Below, piece after piece: positions 53,311 through 61,952 of a DNA stretch of 64,000 bases. Both the position numbers and the translations under genes were made by a program. How positions within the stretch are numbered: the stretch's first letter is position 1; each line of letters begins with the position of its first letter. Source of the stretch: Suilimivivens sp963618065 (GTDB taxonomy: Bacteria > Bacillota > Clostridia > Lachnospirales > Lachnospiraceae). The stretch covers positions 52,348 through 116,347 of the forward strand of contig CAVERH010000003.1 of NCBI GenBank assembly GCA_963618065.1, read 5' to 3'. The notes below the pieces were generated by a model. That model made no database searches. It was not told where the DNA came from and saw only the letters and a program-made list of their open reading frames with translations.

Positions 53311-54495
53311 TTAGTCTACCTTCACAATCTCAACCACGTCGGAATCAAGTGCCTGCTGCACCAGTTCATCGATCTTCTCTTTGAGATTTTCTTCATGGCG
53401 TTTAATGATGTTCAAGTTCGGTTTCGTTACCGGATGCTTGGCTACAAAGATGGTACAGCAGTCCTCATAGGGAAGGATGGACGTCTCATAGGTTCCTATT
53501 TTTTCGGAAACATCTACGATTTCCATCTTATCAAATCCAATCAGAGGACGGAATACGGGGAGGGTGCAGACCTCATTCGTTACTGCCAGCGACTGTACTG
53601 TCTGGGAGGCAACCTGTCCGATGCTTTCACCGGTAATCAGTCCAAGGCATTCATTCTCCTTCGCAAGAATTTCTGCAATCTTCATCATATAACGGCGCAT
53701 GATAATCGTAAGCTCTTCATGCGGACATTTTTCATAGATATAAAGCTGGATATCCGTAAAGTTAATGGTATGCAGATAAATCGGACCCGAGTAGCGGGAT
53801 ACCTGCCTGGCAAGATCAACTACCTTCTGCTTCGCACGGTCACTGGTATATGGGGGTGCATGGAAGTAAACTGCATCAATCTTTACGCCTCGCTTGGCAA
53901 TCATATAGCCTGCAACCGGAGAGTCAATACCGCCGGACAAAAGGAGCATTGCCTTGCCGTTGCTGCCGACAGGCATTCCGCCGGGTCCCGGAATTTCCAT
54001 AGAATAAATATAAATCTTCTCACGGATTTCAATGTGGAGCATAACATCCGGATGATGGACATCCACACGCATTTCCGGAAACGCATCCAGGATCACTCCA
54101 CCCATTTCGCGGTTAACCTGCTGGGAGTCCATCGGATAATTCTTCCGTGCACGGCGGGTATTTACCTTAAAGGTAATATTCTTATCCGGATAGTTCTCGT
54201 TCATATAATCAATCACGGTCTTCGAAAGCTTCTCGAAGCCTTCATCCTCTACATGGATAACCGGACAGATTCCGCTGATACCAAACACGGTTTTTAATTC
54301 ATTCACGGTTTCATCGAAATCAAAGTCCGTCAGGGCATGCACATAAATTCTGCCCTCGGTTCTTGTCACCTTGAATTCTCCATCGCAGCGCTTCAAAGCA
54401 TATTTCACCTGCTTTGCCAGTGCTTCCTCAAATAAATACTTGTTCTTTCCTTTGACACCAATCTCGGCGTACTTAATCAAAAATGCTGTAAACAT
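53311..54495 (-). CDS. thiI: tRNA 4-thiouridine synthase ThiI (short form), 394 aa
   Basis: Adenylates U8 of tRNA and inserts sulfur; in some bacteria it also feeds thiamine thiazole synthesis. It has an N-terminal ferredoxin-like/THUMP region (residues ~60-165), a PP-loop ATP site LLSGGIDSPVAGYM at about residue 184, and YEDCCTIF near the end. The C-terminal rhodanese domain of the E. coli protein is absent, as in Bacillus. Its sulfur donor is the cysteine desulfurase encoded 17 bases upstream in the same operon. GAGGAAG precedes the ATG at 54495. Confidence 0.95.
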   Translation of the reverse strand: MFTAFLIKYAEIGVKGKNKYLFEEALAKQVKYALKRCDGEFKVTRTEGRIYVHALTDFDFDETVNELKTVFGISGICPVIHVEDEGFEKLSKTVIDYMNENYPDKNITFKVNTRRARKNYPMDSQQVNREMGGVILDAFPEMRVDVHHPDVMLHIEIREKIYIYSMEIPGPGGMPVGSNGKAMLLLSGGIDSPVAGYMIAKRGVKIDAVYFHAPPYTSDRAKQKVVDLARQVSRYSGPIYLHTINFTDIQLYIYEKCPHEELTIIMRRYMMKIAEILAKENECLGLITGESIGQVASQTVQSLAVTNEVCTLPVFRPLIGFDKMEIVDVSEKIGTYETSILPYEDCCTIFVAKHPVTKPNLNIIKRHEENLKEKIDELVQQALDSDVVEIVKVD

Positions 54496-54512
54496 AGCTT
54501 CCTCTTTCTTTT

Positions 54513-55667
54513 CTATTTACGAGTGTATCTTCTAAGCATGGGAATTATATCATACAAAGACTCTAAAGTATAGTTGATTTCTTCCATGGTAGTAAAGACG
54601 GAAAAGCTGAACCGGATCGTTGATGACAGCAGATCCTTCGGCACGCCCATCGCCATTAAGGTTGCAGAAGGCTGTGGCTTGTGGGCGGAGCAGGCACTTC
54701 CTGCCGACACATAGATCCCTTTATCCTCGAGAGAATGAAGCAGTACCTCGCTGCGCACCCCACTAAAGGAAACACTCACAATATGAGGCGCACCATCCAT
54801 ACATTCCGGACCGTTTACAATTACCTGGTCAATCTTCTTCACGCCCTCGATAAAGCATTTTTTCAGGTCATAGAGCTTCTCGATATCCTGATCATAATGC
54901 TCATACATGATTTGTGCAGCCTTCGCGATTCCTGCGATGCCCGGCACATTCTCAGTTCCGGAACGCATGCCGTTCTGCTGGCCTCCGCCGAATACGATAG
55001 GTTTGAGCTTCACGTGGCTGTCGACATAAAGGAAGCCGACTCCTTTAGGACCATGTATCTTGTGTCCGCTGACCGAAAGCATGTCAATGTTCATCTTTTT
55101 CGGATAAATTCTGGCCTTGCCGAAGCCCTGTACCGCATCTACATGAAAAAGAATCTGGGGATTCATTTTCTTAATCAGCGCCCCGGCCTGTGCAATGGGC
55201 TGCTGCGAACCGACCTCATTATTCGTATACATAATGGAAACCAGTATGGTCTCTCCGGTAATGGCGCGCTGCAGGTCTTCAAGACGGATACAGCCCTTCT
55301 CATCCACCGGCAGATAGGTTACCCGGAAGCCCTCTTCCTCCAGATATTTCATTGTCTGCAAAATGGCCGGATGCTCAATCGATGTCGTAATCAGATGCTT
55401 TCCTCTCCGGCAGTTTGCATGGGCTGCTCCAATCAGGGCAAGATTATCGGATTCTGTACCTCCTGAGGTAAAAAGAAGCTCCTTCTCATTCACCTTTAAA
55501 ATCCTGGCAATTGTTTCTTTGGCTGTGCGCAGATGATTTTCTGCCTGCACACCCTTTCTATGAAGACTGGAAGGATTTCCGTAATCCTCGCACATCATCT
55601 GCTTCATAAGCTCCGCAACCTCCGGAAAGCACCGGGTTGTTGCCGAATTGTCTAAATATACTTCCAT
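54513..55667 (-). CDS. iscS: cysteine desulfurase (NifS/IscS family), sulfur donor for ThiI, 384 aa
   Basis: A PLP enzyme that takes sulfur from cysteine. It starts EVYLDNSATTRCFPEV, the PLP lysine is in SVSGHKIHGPKG, and the mobile loop has SAGSACSAHKPQPS with the persulfide Cys. Close linkage to thiI (17 bases) matches the Bacillus NifZ-ThiI pairing, so dedicated tRNA thiolation is the likely main job. The general Fe-S desulfurase of such organisms is usually elsewhere. AAGGGAAG precedes the ATG at 55667. The 130 bases between this gene and rsmE hold no clear element. Confidence 0.93.
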   Translation of the reverse strand: MEVYLDNSATTRCFPEVAELMKQMMCEDYGNPSSLHRKGVQAENHLRTAKETIARILKVNEKELLFTSGGTESDNLALIGAAHANCRRGKHLITTSIEHPAILQTMKYLEEEGFRVTYLPVDEKGCIRLEDLQRAITGETILVSIMYTNNEVGSQQPIAQAGALIKKMNPQILFHVDAVQGFGKARIYPKKMNIDMLSVSGHKIHGPKGVGFLYVDSHVKLKPIVFGGGQQNGMRSGTENVPGIAGIAKAAQIMYEHYDQDIEKLYDLKKCFIEGVKKIDQVIVNGPECMDGAPHIVSVSFSGVRSEVLLHSLEDKGIYVSAGSACSAHKPQPSATLMAMGVPKDLLSSTIRFSFSVFTTMEEINYTLESLYDIIPMLRRYTRK

Positions 55668-55797
55668 ACCAACACTTCCCTTGTTCTATAGTTTGTTGGG
55701 GCAGCCGCCTGATTTCTACTCCCCTGTTATATCTTATGCCAAAATACCTCAGAAGGTGAAAAACGCAGAAATTCTCATTGCCCTGCCTGTTCATAAG

Positions 55798-56553
55798 TCA
55801 GCTGACCGGTTCCTCCAAATGATACATCAGGATGGATAAAACCGCCATTCCTGCTGTCTCCGTACGGAGAATTCTCTTTCCAAGCGTGATCGGCTGTATG
55901 CCATCTTCCATTGCCTTACGGATTTCATCTTCATCAAAGCCGCCCTCCGGTCCGATAAAGACAGCAATATCCTGTCCCGGCTGAATCTGTCCGATCATCC
56001 TGCGAGTCCTGTCCATTCCCTCTGCCAGCTCATACGGCACGAGACGCACCTGTGCGTTCCGGCTGTATTCCATAGCCTGTGCAAAGGTCATGACCTTCGT
56101 AATCTGCGGGATGATTCCCCGTTTGCTCTGCTTGGCTGCTGCCTCTGCAATGCCCTGCCAGCGTGCGATTTTGGATGCCGCCTTTTTATCGTCCAGCTTC
56201 ACTACACAGCGCTTCATGGCAACCGGGATCACCTGACATACGCCAAGCTCCACTGCTTTCTGGACAATCAGCTCCATCTTATCTGCCTTGGGAAGCCCCT
56301 GAAACAGATAAATCCTGGAGGGCAGCTCCACGCCATCCTCCCTGATAAAACGAAGCTCACACAGCACCGCTTCTTCTGTATATTCCCGAATACCACAGCG
56401 GTATTCCTTTCCATCCTGTCCGTTGCTTACGGCAATTTCTTCCCCGATTTTCATGCGGAGAACATTTCTGATATGGTTCACATCGTTCCCTGTAATAATG
56501 ACAGTCCTGTCATCAGTATGAATCTGCTGTGGTTCCACAAAAAACTGATACAT
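55798..56553 (-). CDS. rsmE: 16S rRNA m3U1498 methyltransferase RsmE, 251 aa
   Basis: Methylates N3 of U1498 in the decoding centre of 16S rRNA. It has an N-terminal PUA-like part (MYQFFVEPQQ, NDVNHIRNVLRMKIGEE), then a SPOUT knot with VFIGPEGGFDEDEI and LGKRILRTETA. The ATG at 56553 is chosen because the family starts MxxFFV and AGGAAAGGA lies in front; a longer frame overlaps prmA. It follows prmA, a very common pairing in Firmicutes. Confidence 0.94.
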   Translation of the reverse strand: MYQFFVEPQQIHTDDRTVIITGNDVNHIRNVLRMKIGEEIAVSNGQDGKEYRCGIREYTEEAVLCELRFIREDGVELPSRIYLFQGLPKADKMELIVQKAVELGVCQVIPVAMKRCVVKLDDKKAASKIARWQGIAEAAAKQSKRGIIPQITKVMTFAQAMEYSRNAQVRLVPYELAEGMDRTRRMIGQIQPGQDIAVFIGPEGGFDEDEIRKAMEDGIQPITLGKRILRTETAGMAVLSILMYHLEEPVS

Positions 56554-56585
56554 CTTCTGTATCCTTTCCTGATTTGTAACGTTTT

Positions 56586-57599
56586 TTATAACGGCTTCTG
56601 TGCGGTAACGCTCACCCATTCACCCTGATAGGTCACTTCGATGAGCTTTAATCCTGCGGCTTCTACCGCATCCCGCACAACCTGCTCTTTATCATCAATA
56701 ATCCCGGAAGTAATATAGATTCCGCCGGGCTTTAGCTGTGAAACAATTACCGGTGTGAGTGCCTGCAGTACCTCTGCCAGAATATTGGCAACCACGATAT
56801 CATAGCACTCATAGCCAACCTTGTCCTGCACTTCCTTTTCCGTAATGATATTTCCGATCATCATGGTAAAATCCGAAGGATCGATGTGGTTCGCTTCCAT
56901 ATTATCCCTGACGGCCTCGACTGCACATGGATCCAGATCCGTACCCACGGCCTTCCTCGCTCCGAACATCAGGGACAGGATCGATAAGATTCCGCTTCCG
57001 GTTCCCACGTCCAGCAATACCGTTTCCGGTGTGATATATTTCTTTAACTGACGGATACACAACTGGGTAGTATCATGCATTCCAGTTCCAAATGCCGTAC
57101 CGGGATCAATATGCAGAATCATCTTGTCCTGATCCTGTTCCTGCACCTCTTCCCAGGAAGGAATCACCAGCACATCGTCAATCGTGAACTGGTGAAAATA
57201 CTGCTTCCAGTTATTGATCCAGTCGATGTCCTCCGTTTCTTCAATGGAGACCGTCCCATCTCCGATATCCAGGTTGAATTCCTTTAATTCATCCAGCTCC
57301 TGCTGAACCATGGCAAGAACTGCTTCTGCCGTCGTTTCCTCTTCGTTCAGAAGAATGACAGGATATCCACTGTCCTCTGTCTTTTCGTCCTTTTCTTCCA
57401 CAAAAAAGCTCAGGTATGCCACACCGTCATCCTCCGGTCCATCCGGAAGAATGTCAACAAACATCTGCTCCTTTTCCCATGCAGTCAGAGGGATCTTATC
57501 TTCAATCTGCGCACCCTCCAGACCAAGATCATACAGAGTGCTGATAATAATATCTTCTGCAGCTGTGATTGTTTTTATTTTAAATTTTAACCATTTCAT
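56586..57599 (-). CDS. prmA: ribosomal protein L11 methyltransferase PrmA, 337 aa
   Basis: Class I SAM methyltransferase that trimethylates L11. The N-terminal substrate domain (MKWLKFKIKT onward) has an acidic stretch. The SAM motif is LLDVGTGSGILSI at about residue 197, and the catalytic segment is VVANILAEVLQAL. AGGAGA precedes the ATG at 57599. It is somewhat longer than the E. coli enzyme (293 aa) because of insertions in the N-terminal domain, common in Clostridia. rsmE follows directly. Confidence 0.95.
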   Translation of the reverse strand: MKWLKFKIKTITAAEDIIISTLYDLGLEGAQIEDKIPLTAWEKEQMFVDILPDGPEDDGVAYLSFFVEEKDEKTEDSGYPVILLNEEETTAEAVLAMVQQELDELKEFNLDIGDGTVSIEETEDIDWINNWKQYFHQFTIDDVLVIPSWEEVQEQDQDKMILHIDPGTAFGTGMHDTTQLCIRQLKKYITPETVLLDVGTGSGILSILSLMFGARKAVGTDLDPCAVEAVRDNMEANHIDPSDFTMMIGNIITEKEVQDKVGYECYDIVVANILAEVLQALTPVIVSQLKPGGIYITSGIIDDKEQVVRDAVEAAGLKLIEVTYQGEWVSVTAQKPL

Positions 57600-57614
57600 G
57601 AAATCTGTCTCCTA

Positions 57615-58265
57615 TCATCCAGCCAATATTTCTTTCAGCATTGCATCCGTGTCATCCACAATAACCGTTGCACCGGCGTTTTGCAATACTTCCCTGTCGC
57701 GGAAGCCCCAGGTTACGCCGACACAGGCAAGTCCTGCATTTAACGCGGTCTGCACATCCACGTCCGAATCCCCGATAAAGACGGCATCTTCCTTTGCAGC
57801 TTCAAAATGCCTAAGCACTTGTAATACCGCATCCGGAGCAGGTTTTTTTTGCATGCCCTCCTTCATTCCAACCGGGAAGTCGAATAATCCCTTAAAGTAC
57901 TTTTCACACAAAGACTGCACTCCATAGTCCGGTTTGTTCGATACGACTGCTGTTTTGATGTTTCTTTTCTTCAATTCCTGAAGGGCATCAATAATTCCCT
58001 GATAAGGTTTCGTGTAGTCTGCGCAGTGTACTGCGTAATACTCATCAAAGCCTGCCAGCACCTTCTGCTGATTTTCTTCGCTTGTGCCTTCCGGAACGCT
58101 CCTCTCCACCAGCTTCTGTGTCCCGTTTCCTACGAATCGGCGAACCTCCTCAAATGTCCGTTCGGGAAATCCATTTTTGACAAGTGCGTGGTTGATGCTG
58201 ATTTTCAGATCCCCCAGCGTATTCAGAATGGTTCCGTCCATATCAAAAATTGCCAACTGATACAT
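57615..58265 (-). CDS. gph: HAD-family phosphatase, phosphoglycolate phosphatase-like, 216 aa
   Basis: HAD motifs: FDMDGTILNTLGD (nucleophile Asp), VVSNKPD (motif II), a Lys in MQKKPAPDAV and IGDSDVDVQTALNAG (motif IV). A helical C1 cap lies at residues 17-85. The length and text fit Gph-type enzymes that hydrolyse 2-phosphoglycolate and similar small phosphates; the substrate cannot be read from sequence alone. ACAGGAGAG precedes the ATG at 58265. Spacing to prmA is 15 bases. Confidence 0.85.
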   Translation of the reverse strand: MYQLAIFDMDGTILNTLGDLKISINHALVKNGFPERTFEEVRRFVGNGTQKLVERSVPEGTSEENQQKVLAGFDEYYAVHCADYTKPYQGIIDALQELKKRNIKTAVVSNKPDYGVQSLCEKYFKGLFDFPVGMKEGMQKKPAPDAVLQVLRHFEAAKEDAVFIGDSDVDVQTALNAGLACVGVTWGFRDREVLQNAGATVIVDDTDAMLKEILAG

Positions 58266-58304
58266 GCTTCTCTCCTGTTTTTACTATTGATCAATAACTA
58301 CTGA

Positions 58305-59177
58305 TTACCAGGTCAGTACCTCATAACCGTCATTGGTAACTACAACGGTTACCTCCCACTGCGCGGAGGGCTTTCCATCCTGTGTATAAACCGTCCAGCC
58401 GTCCTTTTCATCGACATAAATCTCACTTGTTCCTGCATTCACCATCGGTTCAATCGTGAATACCATTCCGGGAACCATCAGCATTTCTGTTCCGGCCTTT
58501 GTCACATAGCTGACAAACGGTTCCTCGTGGAATTCCAGTCCTACTCCGTGTCCGCCGATTTCTACCACAATGCTGTATCCGTTTTCTTTGGCATGATCAT
58601 TGATGACCTGTGCCATATCACCCAGAAAATTCCATGGCTTCACCATCGTAAGTCCAAGATCGACACATTCTCTGGTTACCTGAACCAGCTTCTTCTTTTC
58701 TTCACTTACTTCTCCGATGCAGTACATTCTGGAAGAGTCAGAGAAATATCCCCGGTAAATGGTGGATACATCGACATTGACGATATCACCCACCTGTAAC
58801 ACCCGATCCGGTGTCGGAATTCCATGGCAGACTACCTCATTAATGGAAGTGCATACGCTCTTCGGAAATCCTTCATAATTCAAAGGAGCCGGAATACCTC
58901 CCATACGAACCGTCATGGAATGTACCAGATCATCAATTTCCTGTGTGGTGACGCCCGGTCCGATCATTTCTCCTACGGCATCTAAGACTGCAACATTGAT
59001 TTTACTGCTTTCACGGATTCCTTCGATCTGCTCTGAGGTCTTTAACATATCATGTGTCGGAACAATATGTCCCATCAGCTCATAGTGATGAATCTTGTCG
59101 TCCATTGCCATATGACAGGTCTTATACTTTTTGCCGCTGCCACACCAGCAGGGATCATTTCTTCCTATCTTTTCCAT
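58305..59177 (-). CDS. map: methionine aminopeptidase type I with N-terminal SEC-C zinc motif, 290 aa
   Basis: Removes the initiator Met. Residues 1-22 are a SEC-C motif (GRNDPCWCGSGKKYKTCHM), found in many Clostridia and thought to dock at the ribosome. The pita-bread domain follows, with metal ligands in VNVDVSTIYRGYFSDSSR (two Asp), GGHGVGLEFHEEP (His) and the Glu residues in FTIEP and the C-terminal QWEVTVVV. A hairpin (59229-59262) and an extended -10 (59217-59225) lie just upstream, so it is probably transcribed separately from rpe. Confidence 0.95.
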   Translation of the reverse strand: MEKIGRNDPCWCGSGKKYKTCHMAMDDKIHHYELMGHIVPTHDMLKTSEQIEGIRESSKINVAVLDAVGEMIGPGVTTQEIDDLVHSMTVRMGGIPAPLNYEGFPKSVCTSINEVVCHGIPTPDRVLQVGDIVNVDVSTIYRGYFSDSSRMYCIGEVSEEKKKLVQVTRECVDLGLTMVKPWNFLGDMAQVINDHAKENGYSIVVEIGGHGVGLEFHEEPFVSYVTKAGTEMLMVPGMVFTIEPMVNAGTSEIYVDEKDGWTVYTQDGKPSAQWEVTVVVTNDGYEVLTW

Positions 59178-59216
59178 TTTCTTTACCTTCTTTTCCTCTA
59201 TTCACTTTTTATTGGC

Positions 59217-59225
59217 AGTATACCA
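59217..59225 (-). promoter_or_regulatory. extended -10 promoter candidate for map
   Basis: TGGTATACT on the minus strand, about 40 bases before the map start; no good -35. It lies directly after the rpe hairpin. Confidence 0.35.
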
Positions 59226-59228
59226 GAT

Positions 59229-59262
59229 GAAGCAGCATCACTATTTGAAATGATGCTGCTTC
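59229..59262 (-). terminator. hairpin between rpe and map
   Basis: Perfect 12-bp arms (59229-59240 and 59251-59262) with a 10-base loop directly after the rpe stop. The following minus-strand bases are not U-rich, so termination may be partial. Confidence 0.5.
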
Positions 59263-59266
59263 TCAT

Positions 59267-59944
59267 TTAATCGTTCAATTCTTCCGGTTTTCCTTTAAAG
59301 GCATCGTGGAATCTGCGGATATTCTCTTCGATGCTGCGCTTGCGGAATACCGCACTGCCCGCCACAAACACATCGGCGCCGGCTGCCATTACTTCCCGGA
59401 CATTCTTCTTGCCAATACCTCCATCTACTTCAAGACGGGCTGCCAGCTGATGTCTGTCCAGATATTCCCGTGTTTTACGGATTCGTCCGAAGGCTTCCGG
59501 AAGGAAGCTCTGTCCGCCAAACCCCGGCTCTACACTCATAATCAGTACCATTTCTACCTTGGACAGATAAGGATAAAGCTCTTCTAACGGAGTTCCCGGT
59601 TTAATGGAGATTCCGGCCTGCGCTCCTGCTTTATGAATCCGGTCAATTACCTTCTGCGGATTCTCCGTGGCTTCGAGATGAAAGGTGATTCCATCTGCTC
59701 CGCAGTCCACGAATTCCCGAATGTAACGCTCCGGCTCCACAATCATCAGATGCACATCAAAAAATTGTTTCGTAATGGGCCGAATGGATTCTATCAGCGG
59801 CATCCCGAAGGAGATACTGGGTACAAAAATCCCGTCCATGACATCAATATGAAGAAATTGTGCCCCACATCGATCTGTTTCTTTAATCTGTTCTCCCAGT
59901 TTTGTAAAATCTGCTGCCAGTAAGGATGGCGCTAATATATACAT
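59267..59944 (-). CDS. rpe: ribulose-phosphate 3-epimerase, 225 aa
   Basis: Interconverts ribulose-5-P and xylulose-5-P. A TIM barrel with ILAPSLLAADF, the metal and acid residues in HIDVMDGIFVP, DVHLMI, EPGFGGQSF and VDGGIGKKNV, and GSAVF near the end. TGGAGGAA precedes the ATG at 59944. It lies 30 bases after the transketolase C subunit gene in a non-oxidative pentose phosphate operon. Confidence 0.96.
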   Translation of the reverse strand: MYILAPSLLAADFTKLGEQIKETDRCGAQFLHIDVMDGIFVPSISFGMPLIESIRPITKQFFDVHLMIVEPERYIREFVDCGADGITFHLEATENPQKVIDRIHKAGAQAGISIKPGTPLEELYPYLSKVEMVLIMSVEPGFGGQSFLPEAFGRIRKTREYLDRHQLAARLEVDGGIGKKNVREVMAAGADVFVAGSAVFRKRSIEENIRRFHDAFKGKPEELND

Positions 59945-59974
59945 GTCTTTCCTCCAGACGGAAAATAATCGTTA

Positions 59975-60919
59975 CTACTTATTTAGAAACTTTTTAACCT
60001 GCGCATAAATGCCCTTGCCGTCTAACTGATACTTTTCTACAAGAGCTGCTGCAGAACCGGATTCACCAAAGGTATCCTGCATGCCGATCTTTTTAACCGG
60101 AACCGGATAAGCGTTGCAAAGTGCATCACAAACCGCACTTCCAAGTCCGCCGATTACGGAATGCTCTTCTGCAGTTACTACCCTGCCGGTCTTCTTTGCA
60201 GACTTCACAATGAGCTCCTCATCCAACGGCTTAATGGTACAGATGTTAATTACCTCTGCGCTGATGCCATCTGCAGCGAGCATTTCTGCTGCTTCCAATG
60301 CATTTCCTACACAGATACCGGTTGCGACAATTGTAAGATCAGAGCCTTCACGTACCACATTGCCCTTGCCGATTTCAAATTTATAATCCGGTCTGTCATT
60401 GATGACCGGGCAGGCTGCACGTCCGAAACGGAGATATACCGGACCTTCGTATTCTGCTGCTGCCTTAACGGCTGCCTTAGCTTCCACATCATCTGCGGGG
60501 CACATCACAACCATGCCGGGGATGGTTCTCATTAATGCAATATCTTCATTGCACTGATGGGAGGCACCATCTTCTCCTACGGTAATGCCGGCGTGGGTTG
60601 CTCCGATCTTTACATTCAGATGAGGATAGCCTACGGAGTTACGAACCTGCTCAAAGGCTCTTCCTGCCGCAAACATTGCAAAGCTGCTGACAAAAGGAAT
60701 TTTACCGGTGGTGGCAAGTCCGGCTGCCACACCTACCATATTACATTCTGCGATACCACAATCGATATGTCTGTCCGGGTATGCTTTCTTAAACATGCCT
60801 GTCTTGGTTGCTGCTGCAAGGTCAGCATCTAAAACCACAACATTGGGATTCTCTGCACCGAGCTCTACTAATGCATTACCATAGCTTTCTCTGGTTGCAA
60901 TCTTCTTAACCTCTGCCAT
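59975..60919 (-). CDS. transketolase, C-terminal subunit, 314 aa
   Basis: Pyrimidine-binding and C-terminal domains of a split transketolase: RESYGNALVELGAENPNVVV at the start, the Glu that activates thiamine diphosphate in DCGIAECNMVGVAAGLA, the later GEDGASHQCNEDIALMRT, and the transketolase C domain from about residue 190 (GSDLTIVATG). It starts at 60919, with ATG directly after the stop of the N subunit gene, so the two are made in equal amounts. Confidence 0.95.
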   Translation of the reverse strand: MAEVKKIATRESYGNALVELGAENPNVVVLDADLAAATKTGMFKKAYPDRHIDCGIAECNMVGVAAGLATTGKIPFVSSFAMFAAGRAFEQVRNSVGYPHLNVKIGATHAGITVGEDGASHQCNEDIALMRTIPGMVVMCPADDVEAKAAVKAAAEYEGPVYLRFGRAACPVINDRPDYKFEIGKGNVVREGSDLTIVATGICVGNALEAAEMLAADGISAEVINICTIKPLDEELIVKSAKKTGRVVTAEEHSVIGGLGSAVCDALCNAYPVPVKKIGMQDTFGESGSAAALVEKYQLDGKGIYAQVKKFLNK

Positions 60920-61762
60920 TTATGCTTCCTCCTTTGCCAGTTCTTCATCAATTTTCTCTAAATCTGCCATTGCTACGGCGTACTGCTCATCGTTCGGTGC
61001 CGTACCATGCCAGCTTACATTATTCTCCATAAAGGAAACACCCTTGCCCTTAACGCTGTGAGCGATAATTGCGGTCGGCATACCCTTGGTTTCTCTTGCT
61101 TCCTTAAAGGCTGCGCGGATCTGGTCAAAATCATGTGCATCAATGTTAATGACATGGAAGTTGAAGGCTTCGAATTTCTTATCAATCGGATAAGGAGAGC
61201 ATACCTGATCGACAGGACCGTCGATCTGTAATCCGTTGTTGTCTACGATGACAACCAGATTATCAAGCTTGCGGAAGCCGGCAAACATGGATGCTTCCCA
61301 GACCTGTCCTTCCTGGATCTCGCCATCACCAAGCAGGGTGTATACGCGGAAATCTTTGTTATCTAATTTTGCAGAGAGTGCCATACCGGCTGCCGCAGAA
61401 ATTCCCTGTCCGAGAGAGCCGCTGCTCATATCTATGCCGGGAGTGTGCTGCATACAGGGATGTCCCTGAAGATGAGAGCCTAATTTACGCAGGGTTGTCA
61501 GTTCCTCTACCGGGAAATAGCCTCTGTTTGCAAGTGCAGAGTATAAACCGGGAGCTGTATGACCTTTCGATAGAACGAAGCGATCTCTGTTCTCCATCTT
61601 CGGATTCTTCGGATCAATGTTCATTTCTTCGAAATACAAATAAGTAAAAATGTCAGCCGCGGATAAAGAACCGCCCGGATGACCGGCCTTAGCGCTGTGT
61701 ACTGACGTTACAATGCCTTTACGCACATTGTTCGCAATTTTCTTAAGCTCTAAATTGTTCAT
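60920..61762 (-). CDS. transketolase, N-terminal (thiamine diphosphate) subunit, 280 aa
   Basis: The thiamine diphosphate pyrophosphate-binding half: KAGHPGGSLSAADIFTYLY, LSKGHTAPGLYSAL, and the metal motif GDGEIQEGQVWEA followed by NLVVIVDNNGLQIDG. With the C subunit encoded directly downstream it forms one enzyme transferring two-carbon units between sugar phosphates. AGGAGAGG precedes the ATG at 61762. The 190-base gap to the divergent gene has no clear promoter consensus. Confidence 0.95.
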   Translation of the reverse strand: MNNLELKKIANNVRKGIVTSVHSAKAGHPGGSLSAADIFTYLYFEEMNIDPKNPKMENRDRFVLSKGHTAPGLYSALANRGYFPVEELTTLRKLGSHLQGHPCMQHTPGIDMSSGSLGQGISAAAGMALSAKLDNKDFRVYTLLGDGEIQEGQVWEASMFAGFRKLDNLVVIVDNNGLQIDGPVDQVCSPYPIDKKFEAFNFHVINIDAHDFDQIRAAFKEARETKGMPTAIIAHSVKGKGVSFMENNVSWHGTAPNDEQYAVAMADLEKIDEELAKEEA

Positions 61763-61952
61763 GTTGTCCTCTCCTATTTTCTTTTATTGGTAACGTTCCG
61801 GAAATCCCGAACAGATATATCGTATCACAAATCAAAAACAGCGTCTATACAATAAAGATGCTAAATAGTTTTCAGATATTGCTAATTTTTCGGGTACTTT
61901 TCCCTTACTCCCGCTCATATACTGTAAAGAGCATCTGTTGGAGCTAATTTGC